From contig CALFJC010000154.1 of assembly GCA_937877655.1 (NCBI GenBank), forward strand, positions 1 through 49,805: DNA of 49,805 bases, written 5' to 3'. The DNA is from an uncultured Selenomonadales bacterium. Its GTDB lineage: Bacteria; Bacillota; Negativicutes; Selenomonadales; Selenomonadaceae. Below are positions 7,483-16,253 of the stretch, piece by piece. The notes below the pieces were generated by a model. It was not told the DNA's origin and searched no databases. It saw nothing but the letters and a program-made list of their open reading frames with translations. The stretch's first letter is position 1, and each line of letters starts with the position of its first letter. The position numbers and the translations under genes were made by a program.

Positions 7483-8916
7483 TTGGAGAATAACGATAAA
7501 CCAAAACGAAATATTTTGCCGATGATCTTTTTGGTGTTGTGTTTTATCGGCTCGGCAGTCGCGGGCGCAATGTTCGCCTCGTCCGAAATTTTTGATCCGC
7601 AAAATCCCGGCGGAAAACTTATCGGGTATGACGATACAACCGAGCTGATAAAAGCCAAAGATAAATCGACAATTTTAATAATGGGCGTCGATAAGCGCGA
7701 AGATGATGTCGGGCGTTCGGATACAATGATGATAGCCACGATTGATCCGCGCCTCGACCAAGCAACGCTCCTTTCCATTCCGCGTGATACTCGCGTAAAA
7801 ATTCGCGGGCGCGGCTACGACAAAATTAACGCCGCTTTTGCTTACGGCGGAGTGAAATTGGCAGAATCAACCGTTGAAAATTTTCTCGGCATCGACATTG
7901 ATCACTACGTCTTGATTAACACGCGGAGTTTTGTAAAAATTATTGACGCAATCGGCGGCATCGATATTGACGTTGAAAAACGCATGTATTACGAAGACCC
8001 GTGGGACGACGACGGCGGGCTTGTGATCGATCTTTATCCCGGCGAACAGCACATGGACGGAAAAACCGCCGTGACTTACGTCCGCTATCGTGATTCGGAA
8101 GGAGATATCGGGCGCGTAAAACGTCAGCAGGCTTTTATGGCGGCTTGCATGGATAAAGTTACTTCGCCGGAAATTTTGCCGCGCATTCCAAAAATCGTCC
8201 GCGAAGTTATTGACGCCGTTGAAACCGACATGTCCTTAAGACAACTTTTGGAATTGGCGGGCTCGCTTAAAGCCGCGCAACAAAACGGACTCGAAACCGA
8301 CATGGTGCCGGGCTATCCGCTTTACATTGACGAAATAAGTTATTGGATTCCCGACGTCGAACTTTTAAGAATTTCTGTCGCCGACGCGCTCGGAATTGCC
8401 GTCGATCCTTATCTGCGCGAACGTTTTGAAAGAGATGCTCGCGAATACAACGATTCAATCCCCGACGGCGCGAAGGATATTCCCGAAGGCGAAGATAATA
8501 TCGGAACTCCCGTCCGAGAAAGCCGCGAACGCCGCAAAAGCATTGAGGAACGCTCCACTTTTCGCGAAAATAATTCTTATGAAAACAGGCGAACAAACTC
8601 TTCCGACAGAAAAACTTACGAAAACGAACGGGAAGATTCTTCCGACAGAAAAACTTACGAAAACGAACGAACAAATTCGTCTGAAAGAAGAACTTATGAA
8701 GTGCCCGAAAATGATTTTGAAAGAAGAAATTCAGACGAAAATACTTTTAACGAGAGATTTTCGGAAGAAAATGATTTTGAAAGAAAAAATTCGGATGAAA
8801 ATCCTCTGACACGTCGAAATTACGAAGAACCGCGCATTGAACGGCGAGTTATTCCCGAAATCGAGGAAACTTTTGACGAACCGATTCGCGAAGAGGCTCC
8901 GAAAACGAGGTATTGA
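7483..8916 (+). CDS. LytR-CpsA-Psr (LCP) family cell-wall ligase with charged repetitive tail
   Basis: LCP enzymes transfer undecaprenyl-linked polymers onto peptidoglycan at the outer face of the membrane. 477 residues from the TTG at 7483, after AAGAAGGTG. One membrane helix spans about residues 11-30. The LCP domain (about 55-260) shows STILIMGVDKRE, GRSDTMMIATID, LLSIPRDTRV, DKINAAFAYGG, IDAIGGIDIDV and YVRYRDSEGDIGRVKRQQ, all characteristic conserved blocks including the Arg/Asp residues that bind the lipid pyrophosphate. The last 120 or so residues are low complexity and highly charged, with repeated SSDRKTYENER and NDFERRNSDEN units, unusual for the family. It heads a tightly packed four-gene operon ending at 11394. 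Confidence 0.9.
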   Translation: MENNDKPKRNILPMIFLVLCFIGSAVAGAMFASSEIFDPQNPGGKLIGYDDTTELIKAKDKSTILIMGVDKREDDVGRSDTMMIATIDPRLDQATLLSIPRDTRVKIRGRGYDKINAAFAYGGVKLAESTVENFLGIDIDHYVLINTRSFVKIIDAIGGIDIDVEKRMYYEDPWDDDGGLVIDLYPGEQHMDGKTAVTYVRYRDSEGDIGRVKRQQAFMAACMDKVTSPEILPRIPKIVREVIDAVETDMSLRQLLELAGSLKAAQQNGLETDMVPGYPLYIDEISYWIPDVELLRISVADALGIAVDPYLRERFERDAREYNDSIPDGAKDIPEGEDNIGTPVRESRERRKSIEERSTFRENNSYENRRTNSSDRKTYENEREDSSDRKTYENERTNSSERRTYEVPENDFERRNSDENTFNERFSEENDFERKNSDENPLTRRNYEEPRIERRVIPEIEETFDEPIREEAPKTRY

Positions 8917-8918
8917 AC

Positions 8919-9527
8919 ATGATTATTTTGACTGATGATTTATTTTTGGGTGTCGGCAATCACAAAACGGTTTACGCACACCCGACCGATAAAAATTTGT
9001 GCATAAAGCTCTTGCACACACCCGATGACCCCGATTTTGCAAAGGAAATGCGCTATCGTAAGGCTCTCGGCTCCCGCGCAGATAAAATGACGCTCCTTAC
9101 AAAATTTTTCGGCGAAATCGAGACTTCAAAGGGCAAAGGTTATCTTTTCGAGCGCGTTTTGGATTTTGACGGCAAAAATTGTCAAACTATGCTGAATGTC
9201 TTCGATGATACCGTTGCAAATCCAAAAATCTTGCCTGAAACCGAAAAATTGTTGCTTGACTTCAAAAAAACTTACTTCGACGAGAAATTTTTGCTTGCCG
9301 GCGTCGACGCCGATAATTATTTAGTGCAAAAAACGTCAAAAACTGCGCGGCGCGTCCGAATTATTGACAATATCGGCATTGCAACTTTCATTCCACTGCC
9401 TTATTACTCCGATTATTTTGCTCTCAAGCGCGCAAAAAAATATTGGCGGCGTTTTGTCGAACAATTACGTTTAGACTACGGGAAAATTTTTTCGGAAGAT
9501 TTTTTGCGGAGGTTGGAGACTGAATGA
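8919..9527 (+). CDS. YrbL family (PhoP regulatory network) kinase-fold protein
   Basis: 202 residues from the ATG at 8919, placed eight bases after GAGG; the frame also allows TTG at 8913. The N-terminus, GVGNHKTVYAHPTDKNLCIKL, read in two parts as a glycine loop plus HPxDxxxCIK, matches the YrbL family, followed by a compact domain with VDADNYLVQK and a VRIIDNIG segment. YrbL is a PhoP-regulated protein of enterobacteria with a protein-kinase-like fold and unknown substrate. The gene begins 3 nt after the LCP stop and its own stop overlaps the next start, so these genes are translationally coupled. Family assignment is good; function is unknown. Confidence 0.7.
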   Translation: MIILTDDLFLGVGNHKTVYAHPTDKNLCIKLLHTPDDPDFAKEMRYRKALGSRADKMTLLTKFFGEIETSKGKGYLFERVLDFDGKNCQTMLNVFDDTVANPKILPETEKLLLDFKKTYFDEKFLLAGVDADNYLVQKTSKTARRVRIIDNIGIATFIPLPYYSDYFALKRAKKYWRRFVEQLRLDYGKIFSEDFLRRLETE

Positions 9528-10012
9528 ACCGAAAAACGCGAACTGCAGTAAAAATTTTCTTAATCGCGGCGGCAACAATCCTCTGCACGGCGGCGGCATA
9601 TTATCTTGGCTCAAATTTAACGGGACATTCGCTGGCAACGGCGTCGGACAATATGAATTATTCGCGTTGGCTGGAAAAATATTTTGTTTTGACGCGAACG
9701 ACGGGCTTATTCAACGGATTTTGCGCGTTAAGTTGGTTTTTGGCGGCGCGATTTTTTTTGGAGATAGACGAGGCAACGGGCGCGGGCAAAAGAATCATTT
9801 GGGCGGCACTTTTAGCGTTATCGGCGGCAATTTCAATCGGAATTCCGCATTTTTACGCGCCGATTCTCGGAATTAAACTCAACGGAATAATTTTCGGGCT
9901 GTTTTTCGCGATTTTCAGCGTGATTGGCTATTGGATTTTAACAATTTTCACAACGCCGCTAGCATTTAAATACACGCCGCTTGGAGCACAACTTTTCGGG
10001 AGGAAAATATGA
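9524..10012 (+). CDS. four-helix membrane protein of unknown function
   Basis: 162 residues. The start ATG overlaps the stop of the preceding gene (ATGA). Four hydrophobic segments are visible at about residues 10-30, 58-78, 88-110 and 118-142, with short polar loops; the N-terminus is positively charged. No family is recognised. Its position between the YrbL-like and tubulin-like genes, with start/stop overlaps on both sides, implies a shared role, perhaps as membrane partner of the tubulin-like protein. Confidence 0.8.
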   Translation: MNRKTRTAVKIFLIAAATILCTAAAYYLGSNLTGHSLATASDNMNYSRWLEKYFVLTRTTGLFNGFCALSWFLAARFFLEIDEATGAGKRIIWAALLALSAAISIGIPHFYAPILGIKLNGIIFGLFFAIFSVIGYWILTIFTTPLAFKYTPLGAQLFGRKI

Positions 10013-11394
10013 GTTTTTATTTTATTTCTATCGGCGGGACGGGCGCAAAAGTCATGGAAAGCCTCACTCACCTTTGTATTGCGGGGATTTTGCCCGAAAA
10101 CGAGCGACTTTTTATTTCTGCGATTGATCCCGACGTCGGCAACGGAAATTTGGAACGAACTTCGACTGCGCTGAATAATTTCGCCGTTTTTCAGCATTTT
10201 TCCGTTGGAAATGACGATTTGCTCTTCAAAAATAAAATTTCAATCGTCCGTCCGTTCCCTTTCAACCCTACAGGGCATGATAAAACACTTGATGACTTGA
10301 CTGAGTTTTATCAGCATAATAATTCGCCCGTCGGCAAGCTTTACGAGGCACTTTATACGAAAAAAGAGCGCGAAACTACTCTTAACGAAGGTTTTCGCGG
10401 ACATCCGTCGATTGGAGCCGCCGTTTTGGCTAAAAAATTCGAGGAAGGCTCAAAATTAACCGCGCAGATTGAAAAAACTATCGGCGAAGGCGATAATGTC
10501 AAAATTTTTTTGGCCGGATCGGTTTTCGGCGGAACCGGCGCGGCAGGTTTGCCGACAATCGCAAGACTTTTGAAAAATAATCTCGCGGATTACGCGGACA
10601 GAATTTCTATCGGCGGAATTTTGATTTTGCCTTACTTCAGTTTCACTCCGACGGAAATTAAAGACGAATTGTTTGCTCGGAGCGAAAATTTCTTGCCGAA
10701 TACCAAAGCGGCGTTGAAATATTATTCGGAACGGGAAAATTTATTCGACGCAACTTATTTTATCGGCGATTCGGTTATGACGGCTGTAAAAGAATTCTCG
10801 GTAGGATCGGCGAATCAACGCAACGAAGCACACGTTGTGGAGCTTTATGCGGCACTTGCGGCGGCTGATTTCTATTCCAGACCGATAAAATCCCCAAAAA
10901 TCTTCAAATATATCTGCAGACACGAACAAAATCGATTTTCTTGGAGCGATTTTCCTATGTCGGGCGAGAAATTTGTACAATTCGCCCGATTTATCTTCGC
11001 TTACGTCCATTTGATAAAGCCCGTGCTCGCAGATTTGGTTTCCGGCAACGCGAAGGCGTATAAATACCCTTGGTTCGTCGATTTTCTTGACGGAATCGAC
11101 GTGACCGCCCCCGAAGTTGTGAATTTTAATTTTTACGCGGAAGCATTTGTCGCTTGGCTGAATCAAATCGAAAATTTGGAGGGACGCGAAGTTTTTTTGA
11201 TAAATCCCGCCATGTTCGAGGCAAATCCTGCGCGGATTGTCGATAAAAAAATTTTTTCTGCCCTTGACGGCAATAAAACGAACTTAACTTTGCACGAAAT
11301 CTTTTATCGACTGTCTGAACCGTTCAATTTTGACTCAACCGTTAAAGGTTTCGGGAAATTTTTGCGAAGGCTCTACGATTCTTGCAAAATTTAA
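10009..11394 (+). CDS. tubulin/FtsZ-superfamily protein (Tubulin_2/FtsZ-like type)
   Basis: 461 residues; ATG overlaps the upstream stop and follows GGGAGG. The N-terminus FISIGGTGAKVME (residues 5-17) resembles the first glycine loop of bacterial tubulin-like proteins. At 170-180 a hydrophobic strand leads into GSVFGGTGAAG, matching the GGGTGTG signature loop that binds GTP phosphates in FtsZ and tubulin. Between them lies ISAIDPDVGNGN, in the position of the strand that ends in an Asp/Asn nucleotide contact. The C-terminal half is less conserved and I recognise no further domain. Related FtsZ-like families in bacteria have been proposed to act in membrane remodelling, which fits the LCP ligase and membrane protein encoded upstream. 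Superfamily assignment rests on motifs only. Confidence 0.55.
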   Translation: MSFYFISIGGTGAKVMESLTHLCIAGILPENERLFISAIDPDVGNGNLERTSTALNNFAVFQHFSVGNDDLLFKNKISIVRPFPFNPTGHDKTLDDLTEFYQHNNSPVGKLYEALYTKKERETTLNEGFRGHPSIGAAVLAKKFEEGSKLTAQIEKTIGEGDNVKIFLAGSVFGGTGAAGLPTIARLLKNNLADYADRISIGGILILPYFSFTPTEIKDELFARSENFLPNTKAALKYYSERENLFDATYFIGDSVMTAVKEFSVGSANQRNEAHVVELYAALAAADFYSRPIKSPKIFKYICRHEQNRFSWSDFPMSGEKFVQFARFIFAYVHLIKPVLADLVSGNAKAYKYPWFVDFLDGIDVTAPEVVNFNFYAEAFVAWLNQIENLEGREVFLINPAMFEANPARIVDKKIFSALDGNKTNLTLHEIFYRLSEPFNFDSTVKGFGKFLRRLYDSCKI

Positions 11395-11397
11395 AAT

Positions 11398-11435
11398 AAA
11401 AATCTCTTGTTCGCGATAGACAAGAGATTTTTTTG
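11398..11435 (+). terminator. rho-independent terminator of the LCP/tubulin-like operon
   Basis: Perfect 10-bp arms AATCTCTTGT (11401-11410) and ACAAGAGATT (11420-11429), then seven T. Confidence 0.92.
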
Positions 11436-11444
11436 TTCTATAAT
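11417..11444 (+). promoter_or_regulatory. promoter of the permease operon, overlapping the terminator
   Basis: TAGACA (11417-11422), 16-bp spacer, TATAAT (11439-11444). The -35 lies in the loop and 3' arm of the preceding terminator hairpin. Confidence 0.6.
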
Positions 11445-11495
11445 GTATCAAAGACCTTATCAAAAAAATTTCTTGGTAAAAGGAGATAATTTATC

Positions 11496-12911
11496 TTGGA
11501 AACATTATTTATAGGCGCGGCAATGGTCGGATTAATGCTTTTTGCTTACCGCGGTTGGTCTATCATACTTATTGCGCCGTTTTTCGCAGTTTTGGCGGCT
11601 GTTTTAAGCGAATTCGGCATTTTGCCGGTCTACAGCGAACTTTATATGACTCGTCTCGCCGAATACACCAAAACTTATTACCCTGTCTTCCTTTTCGGCG
11701 CAGTTTTTGCCCGTTTAATGGAAAAAGGCGGGCTCGCGTCGGCTATCGCGGGTAAAATCATGGAAATTTTGGGCGAAAAACGCGCTATTCTTGCCGTTTT
11801 GCTCGGTTGCGCCGCTTTGACTTACGGCGGCTTGAGTGTTTTCGTCGTTGCCTTCGTTATGTATCCTTTCGGCGCGGAACTCTTCAGAAAAGCCGACATT
11901 CCCAAAAAATTATTGCCCGCAACCCTCTGGATGGGCATTTTTTCTTTCGCAATGGTTGCTTTGCCGGGCACTCCGCAGATTCAAAACATAATTCCTTCGT
12001 CTTATTTCGGAACTTCGACTTGGGCGGGCGCGGGTATCGGCATTTTCGCTACGATTTTATTTATCGCGGCGGCTATGGGCTGGTTGACTTTCCGAGCCAA
12101 AAAATTACAGGCAAACGGCGAAGGTTACGGCGATCATTTTGAAGGAAATCAACGTCGCGAAAGAAATTTGCCCCATTGGACATATGCTTTAATCCCTCTC
12201 GGCATGGTTATTGTCATAAATATCATTTTGAGCAACCCTTTTCACTGGAATTGGGGCTTTCATTGGGACGAAAACAGCTTAACTGCCTTTTTTCCGTTCA
12301 ATTTGAGCCTTTTGGCGGGCAGTGTCGGCAAAGTTCAAGCAATTTGGTCTATCAGCGTCGCTCTAATCCTTAGTTCCGTCGCCGCCGCCTATATCGGACG
12401 CAAAAAATTCATCAGAAAAAAGGAGAATTTCCTTCAAACTATCAATTTTGGAGCCGCTTCGTCCTGCGCGGCGGTCTTAAATGTCGCTTCGGGCTTTGCA
12501 TTCGGCTCGGTTTTGGTCGTTATGCCAGGTTTTTTGCCGATTAAAGAGATTTTGCTCGAAATTGCAGACTCTGCAGGGCCTTTAGTCTCCGCCGTCGTCA
12601 CAACAAACATTATGTGCGGCGTGACAGGCTCGGCTTCGGGCGGTTTGACTATCGCGCTAAGCATGTTGGGCGATACTTGGGCTCAAATGGCGTCCGCGCA
12701 GGGAATTTCTGCCGATGCCTTGCACAGAATCGTTTCAATCGCCTCCGTCGGTATCGATCCCGTGCCTCATTGCGGCGCACTTGTTACTTTGCTCGCAATT
12801 TGCGGTTTAACTCACAAAGAAGCTTATTTCGACATAGTTATTTTGATGATATTGAAGTTTTTCGTGCCGTTTTTGTGTGTTTTGTTCTATTCCTTAACCG
12901 GTATCGCTTGA
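11496..12911 (+). CDS. GntP family permease
   Basis: 471 residues from a TTG start after AAAAGGAGATAA. About 12 hydrophobic segments. Conserved family blocks include LTYGGLSVFVVAFVMYPFG, LPGTPQIQNIIPSSYFGT and VTGSASGGLTIALSMLG, typical of the GntP group of gluconate, 3-hydroxybutyrate and related organic-acid importers. The substrate cannot be told from sequence. It is followed after 15 nt by the SHMT-like gene, so an amino-acid-like or hydroxy-acid substrate is possible. It is transcribed from the promoter at 11417-11444. Confidence 0.88.
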   Translation: METLFIGAAMVGLMLFAYRGWSIILIAPFFAVLAAVLSEFGILPVYSELYMTRLAEYTKTYYPVFLFGAVFARLMEKGGLASAIAGKIMEILGEKRAILAVLLGCAALTYGGLSVFVVAFVMYPFGAELFRKADIPKKLLPATLWMGIFSFAMVALPGTPQIQNIIPSSYFGTSTWAGAGIGIFATILFIAAAMGWLTFRAKKLQANGEGYGDHFEGNQRRERNLPHWTYALIPLGMVIVINIILSNPFHWNWGFHWDENSLTAFFPFNLSLLAGSVGKVQAIWSISVALILSSVAAAYIGRKKFIRKKENFLQTINFGAASSCAAVLNVASGFAFGSVLVVMPGFLPIKEILLEIADSAGPLVSAVVTTNIMCGVTGSASGGLTIALSMLGDTWAQMASAQGISADALHRIVSIASVGIDPVPHCGALVTLLAICGLTHKEAYFDIVILMILKFFVPFLCVLFYSLTGIA

Positions 12912-12926
12912 AAGGAGTTGTTTTTC

Positions 12927-14207
12927 ATGCCTAACAAAAAAATTCTCCAACGTTTGGAGAATTTCGACCCCGAACTGTGCAAAATTTTAAGAAATGCTCT
13001 GCACAGACAAATTTCTACGCTGTCTTTAATCCCTACCGACAGTGCTGCCTCGCCTTTTTCGGCTTATTTGAAAGGAAGTGCGCTAGGAAATGATTTTATC
13101 GACTACAAATCTGCCGAACATCATTCAAGTCTTGAGAAAATTGCGGTAAAACGCGCCTGTGAACTCTTCAAAGCCGAACATGCCATTGTGAGATTTGGAA
13201 ATCCTGTCGCCGCAAGCCGCGTTGTACTTCAGACTTTCGCGAAATCGGATGATAATATCCTGTCTTTCAATCTTCGCAAGCAAGAATATTGCACGGGCGA
13301 CCAAATGCAGTATTTTTTTATCAAATTCGCGCTTGAACCCGATAATTTTCGCTTGGATTTTGATAAATTGCGTTCATTGGCGATGCTTAGCGAGCCGAAG
13401 CTTATAATTTATTCGCCCGTGAATTATCCTAAGAATATTGACTGCGCGGAGCTTAGGAAAATCGCCGATAAGGTTAATTCCGTTTTATGGATAGATTTAG
13501 GGCAAAATGCGGGCTTAATTGCGGCGGAAAAGATACCTTCGCCGGTGAAATTTGCCGATGTCGTGACATTTTCGGCGAATGATGCCCTTCACGGACCGCA
13601 AACAGGAATTATCCTTTGCAAAAAGAAATTTGCGGCGGCACTCGACCAAAAAGTAATCGATACGGGGCATGTTTCGCTGAAAAAAAATGTATTGGCGGCA
13701 TTGGCGATAACATTTGCGGAGGCGAAATGCGAGGCGTATGAAGATTATTCGGAACAAGTGATAGAAAATGCCCGCGCATTGGAAAAAGGATTAAAAAATG
13801 TCGGCGCGGACGTGATTTGTTCGCCGACCGAGAATCATTTGGTATTGGTTCGGGTAAAAAATGCGAAAAAAATCGCTGAAAAGCTCGCGCAGGCTAATCT
13901 TTTGGTGAAAGCGGAAACATTTATGACTTCGGACGAGAAAATATCGTATGAAGTTTTGAGATTATCGACGCTTGACCCGACGACGCGCTCTTTGAAGGCA
14001 AAAGACATGTTAAAAGTTGGAGAAATGCTTGGAAAGTTCATAAAATCGGAGCAAAACACGTTGGCGATAATGGAAGTCGGGAAGGTAATTCGGAAAATGG
14101 TCGAGAATCAGCCGTTATTTTCGGAAGAATGGTTGCCGGACGCGGAGATAACGCAGGAAATTGATTCGGAATTGATGATGACGGCGATGGTACACTGGCG
14201 ATTGTAA
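12927..14207 (+). CDS. serine hydroxymethyltransferase-like protein lacking the PLP lysine
   Basis: 426 residues from the ATG at 12927, nine bases after AAAGGAG. Alignable to SHMT (GlyA) over its length: the regions around SSLEKIAVKRACELFKAEHA, VLWIDLGQNAGLIAA and ADVVTFSANDALHGPQTG correspond to the GlyA blocks that bind PLP. In GlyA the last block reads THKTLxGPRGG, with the Lys forming the Schiff base with PLP; here the Lys position is Asp219 (codon 13581-13583), the following Arg is Gln, and the His stacking on PLP in DMAHVAGL is Gln193. The Asp that contacts the pyridine nitrogen (Asp190) is kept. The reading frame is intact, so this looks like a maintained pseudoenzyme. The neighbour fhs acts in the same one-carbon pathway. 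Function unknown; a regulatory or folate-binding role is possible. Confidence 0.8.
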   Translation: MPNKKILQRLENFDPELCKILRNALHRQISTLSLIPTDSAASPFSAYLKGSALGNDFIDYKSAEHHSSLEKIAVKRACELFKAEHAIVRFGNPVAASRVVLQTFAKSDDNILSFNLRKQEYCTGDQMQYFFIKFALEPDNFRLDFDKLRSLAMLSEPKLIIYSPVNYPKNIDCAELRKIADKVNSVLWIDLGQNAGLIAAEKIPSPVKFADVVTFSANDALHGPQTGIILCKKKFAAALDQKVIDTGHVSLKKNVLAALAITFAEAKCEAYEDYSEQVIENARALEKGLKNVGADVICSPTENHLVLVRVKNAKKIAEKLAQANLLVKAETFMTSDEKISYEVLRLSTLDPTTRSLKAKDMLKVGEMLGKFIKSEQNTLAIMEVGKVIRKMVENQPLFSEEWLPDAEITQEIDSELMMTAMVHWRL

Positions 14208-14225
14208 AAAATTTAAAAAAAAATG

Positions 14226-14257
14226 TATCCTCTGCGATGATGCGGAGGATTTTTTTG
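14226..14257 (+). terminator. rho-independent terminator of the permease operon
   Basis: Arms ATCCTCTGC (14227-14235) and GCGGAGGAT (14242-14250) with one G-T pair, then seven T. Confidence 0.88.
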
Positions 14258-14454
14258 TGTTGAAGAGGTTGTGAAGAAAAATTTTTGGGCTTGCAAGAGA
14301 TTTTGAAGATTGAGATTGATTTTTGGGCTTGAAAAATGATTTGAAGAGCCTTTTGAAGGGACGAAATGAAAATTACCAAATATGGAAATTTTTAACGGGC
14401 TATGCAGGGCGGAAATTTTCTGTTATGATCGGAAAAATTTTAGGAGGCGATTTT

Positions 14455-16122
14455 ATGTTGAGTGACGTAGAAATTGCGCAAGCCGCGCAGGTTGAGAAAA
14501 TAACTGTGGCGGCGGGCAAACTCGGTTTGACGGAAGACGATTTGGAGTTTTACGGCAAGTACAAGGCGAAAATTTCACGCGAAGTTTGGAGCCGCATTGA
14601 AAAAAATTCCGACGGCAAATTGATTTTGGTAACGGCGATAACTCCAACACCTGCGGGCGAAGGCAAAACAACAACTTCAATCGGTTTGGCGGACGCATTT
14701 GCGAAAATGGGCAGAAAAATTTGTGTGGCGTTGCGCGAACCGAGCTTGGGACCGTGTTTCGGAATAAAAGGCGGCGCGGCTGGCGGCGGCTTTGCGCAAG
14801 TCGTCCCGATGGAAGACATAAATTTGCATTTCACGGGCGATTTTCACGCGATAACGACGGCGCACAATCTTTTGGCGGCGGTTTTGGATAATCATCTTCA
14901 GCAGGGCAACGAATTAAAAATTGACGTTCGGCGCGTGGTGTGGAAAAGGGTTTTGGACTTGAACGACCGCGCTTTAAGATTTGTGATTGTCGGCTTGGGC
15001 GGCAGAATGAACGGCGTGCCGCGTGAATCTGGCTTTGACATAACTGTTGCGTCTGAGATGATGGCGATTTTATGTTTGGCGAAAGATTTTACGGATTTGA
15101 AGGCGCGGCTCGGAAAAATAATTGTGGCGTACACGACAGACGGCGAAATTGTCACGGCGGACGATTTAAAAGTAACGGGCTCGCTTGCATTGCTGTTGAA
15201 AGACGCGATAAAACCTAATCTCGTTCAAACATTGGAGGGGACGCCCGCTTTGATACACGGCGGACCGTTTGCGAACATAGCGCACGGTTGCAATTCGGTA
15301 ACGGCGACGAAATATGCCTTGAAACTCGCGGATATAGTTGTTACGGAGGCGGGCTTCGGCGCAGATTTGGGCGCGGAGAAGTTTTTGGACATAAAATGTC
15401 GAATGAGCGGCTTGCGACCCGACGCTGTGGTAATTGTGGCGACGATTCGAGCGTTAAAAATGCATGGCGGCGTTGCGAAAACGGATTTAACGGCTCCGAA
15501 TGTTGCGGCGGTGGAAAAAGGGCTTGAAAATCTGGAAAAACATATAGAAAACGTTCAAAACTTCGGCTTGCCGGCGGTCGTAGCGTTGAATGATTTTCCG
15601 ACGGACACCGACGAAGAGATTTCTGCGGTTGAAAAAATCTGCGCGGAAAAAGGCGTGAGATTTGCGCGGTCGAAAGTATTTGCTGAAGGCGGCGCGGGCG
15701 GCATTGAACTTGCGCGAGCAGTTGAAGACAGTTTCGGCGACGCGAAGAATTTCAAGTTCACATATGAAGATGATTTAAGCATTGCGGAAAAAATTTTGGC
15801 GGTTGCGAAGAAAATTTACGGCGCGGACGGCGTGAAATTTTTACCTGCGGCGAAGAAACAGCTTTTGGAAATTGAACAACGCGGTTTCGGAAATTTGCCG
15901 ATATGCGTTGCGAAAACTCAATATTCACTTTCCGACGACGCGAAAAAGCTCGGACGCCCGAAAAATTTTGAAGTGACTGTTCGCGAAGTGAAAATTTCTG
16001 CAGGCGCGGGCTTTATCGTCGTTTTGGCGGGCGACATTATGACAATGCCCGGACTTCCGAAACGTCCCGCCGCCGAGAAAATTGACATCACGCCCGAAGG
16101 AATTATCAGCGGCTTGTTCTGA
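14455..16122 (+). CDS. fhs: formate-tetrahydrofolate ligase
   Basis: Makes 10-formyl-THF from formate, THF and ATP, a key step of one-carbon metabolism in anaerobes. 555 residues, the normal length. The ATG at 14455 follows TAGGAGG by seven bases; the frame is open further upstream but the protein start MLSDVEIAQAA is that of the family. Visible motifs are the P-loop-like TPAGEGKTTTSIGL, EPSLGPCFGIKGGAAGGG, HFTGDFHAI, TEAGFGADLGAEKF, VVALNDFPTDTDEE and the C-terminal ITPEGIISGLF. An extended -10 (TGT-TATGAT) lies at about 14421-14429. The 197-bp region upstream holds two copies of ATTTTTGGGCTTG and no other recognisable element. A fragment of the 3' end of this gene is repeated at 17352. Confidence 0.96.
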   Translation: MLSDVEIAQAAQVEKITVAAGKLGLTEDDLEFYGKYKAKISREVWSRIEKNSDGKLILVTAITPTPAGEGKTTTSIGLADAFAKMGRKICVALREPSLGPCFGIKGGAAGGGFAQVVPMEDINLHFTGDFHAITTAHNLLAAVLDNHLQQGNELKIDVRRVVWKRVLDLNDRALRFVIVGLGGRMNGVPRESGFDITVASEMMAILCLAKDFTDLKARLGKIIVAYTTDGEIVTADDLKVTGSLALLLKDAIKPNLVQTLEGTPALIHGGPFANIAHGCNSVTATKYALKLADIVVTEAGFGADLGAEKFLDIKCRMSGLRPDAVVIVATIRALKMHGGVAKTDLTAPNVAAVEKGLENLEKHIENVQNFGLPAVVALNDFPTDTDEEISAVEKICAEKGVRFARSKVFAEGGAGGIELARAVEDSFGDAKNFKFTYEDDLSIAEKILAVAKKIYGADGVKFLPAAKKQLLEIEQRGFGNLPICVAKTQYSLSDDAKKLGRPKNFEVTVREVKISAGAGFIVVLAGDIMTMPGLPKRPAAEKIDITPEGIISGLF

Positions 16123-16135
16123 AAAAAATTTTTTG

Positions 16136-16164
16136 CAGGGAGTCTTCGGACTCTCATTTTTTTT
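16136..16164 (+). terminator. rho-independent terminator of fhs with UUCG tetraloop
   Basis: GAGTC (16140-16144), loop TTCG, GACTC (16149-16153), followed by eight T. A nearly identical copy is at 17397-17426. Confidence 0.9.
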
Positions 16165-16173
16165 ACACAGATA

Positions 16174-16233
16174 TTGACGGCTACATTTTAAGTAAATATA
16201 ATCGCGACAGATACTTAAAAAATTTACTTAAAA
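16174..16233 (+). promoter_or_regulatory. promoter and palindromic operator of the Mrr-like gene
   Basis: TTGACG (16174-16179), 17-bp spacer, TATAAT (16197-16202). An 11-bp inverted repeat, TTTTAAGTAAA (16186-16196) and TTTACTTAAAA (16223-16233), brackets the -10 and the likely start of transcription, as expected for a repressor site. Confidence 0.7.
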
Positions 16234-16253
16234 CTTTTTACAAAGGAGGATTT

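Noticed and set aside
7301..7525. 74-residue plus-strand frame between the LRR and LCP genes
   Set aside because: It overlaps the LRR stop, runs through the terminator hairpin and overlaps the LCP start in another frame.
14258..14454. Possible folate riboswitch ahead of fhs
   Set aside because: No conserved THF-riboswitch core or paired elements could be found; only two copies of a 13-bp AT-rich repeat.
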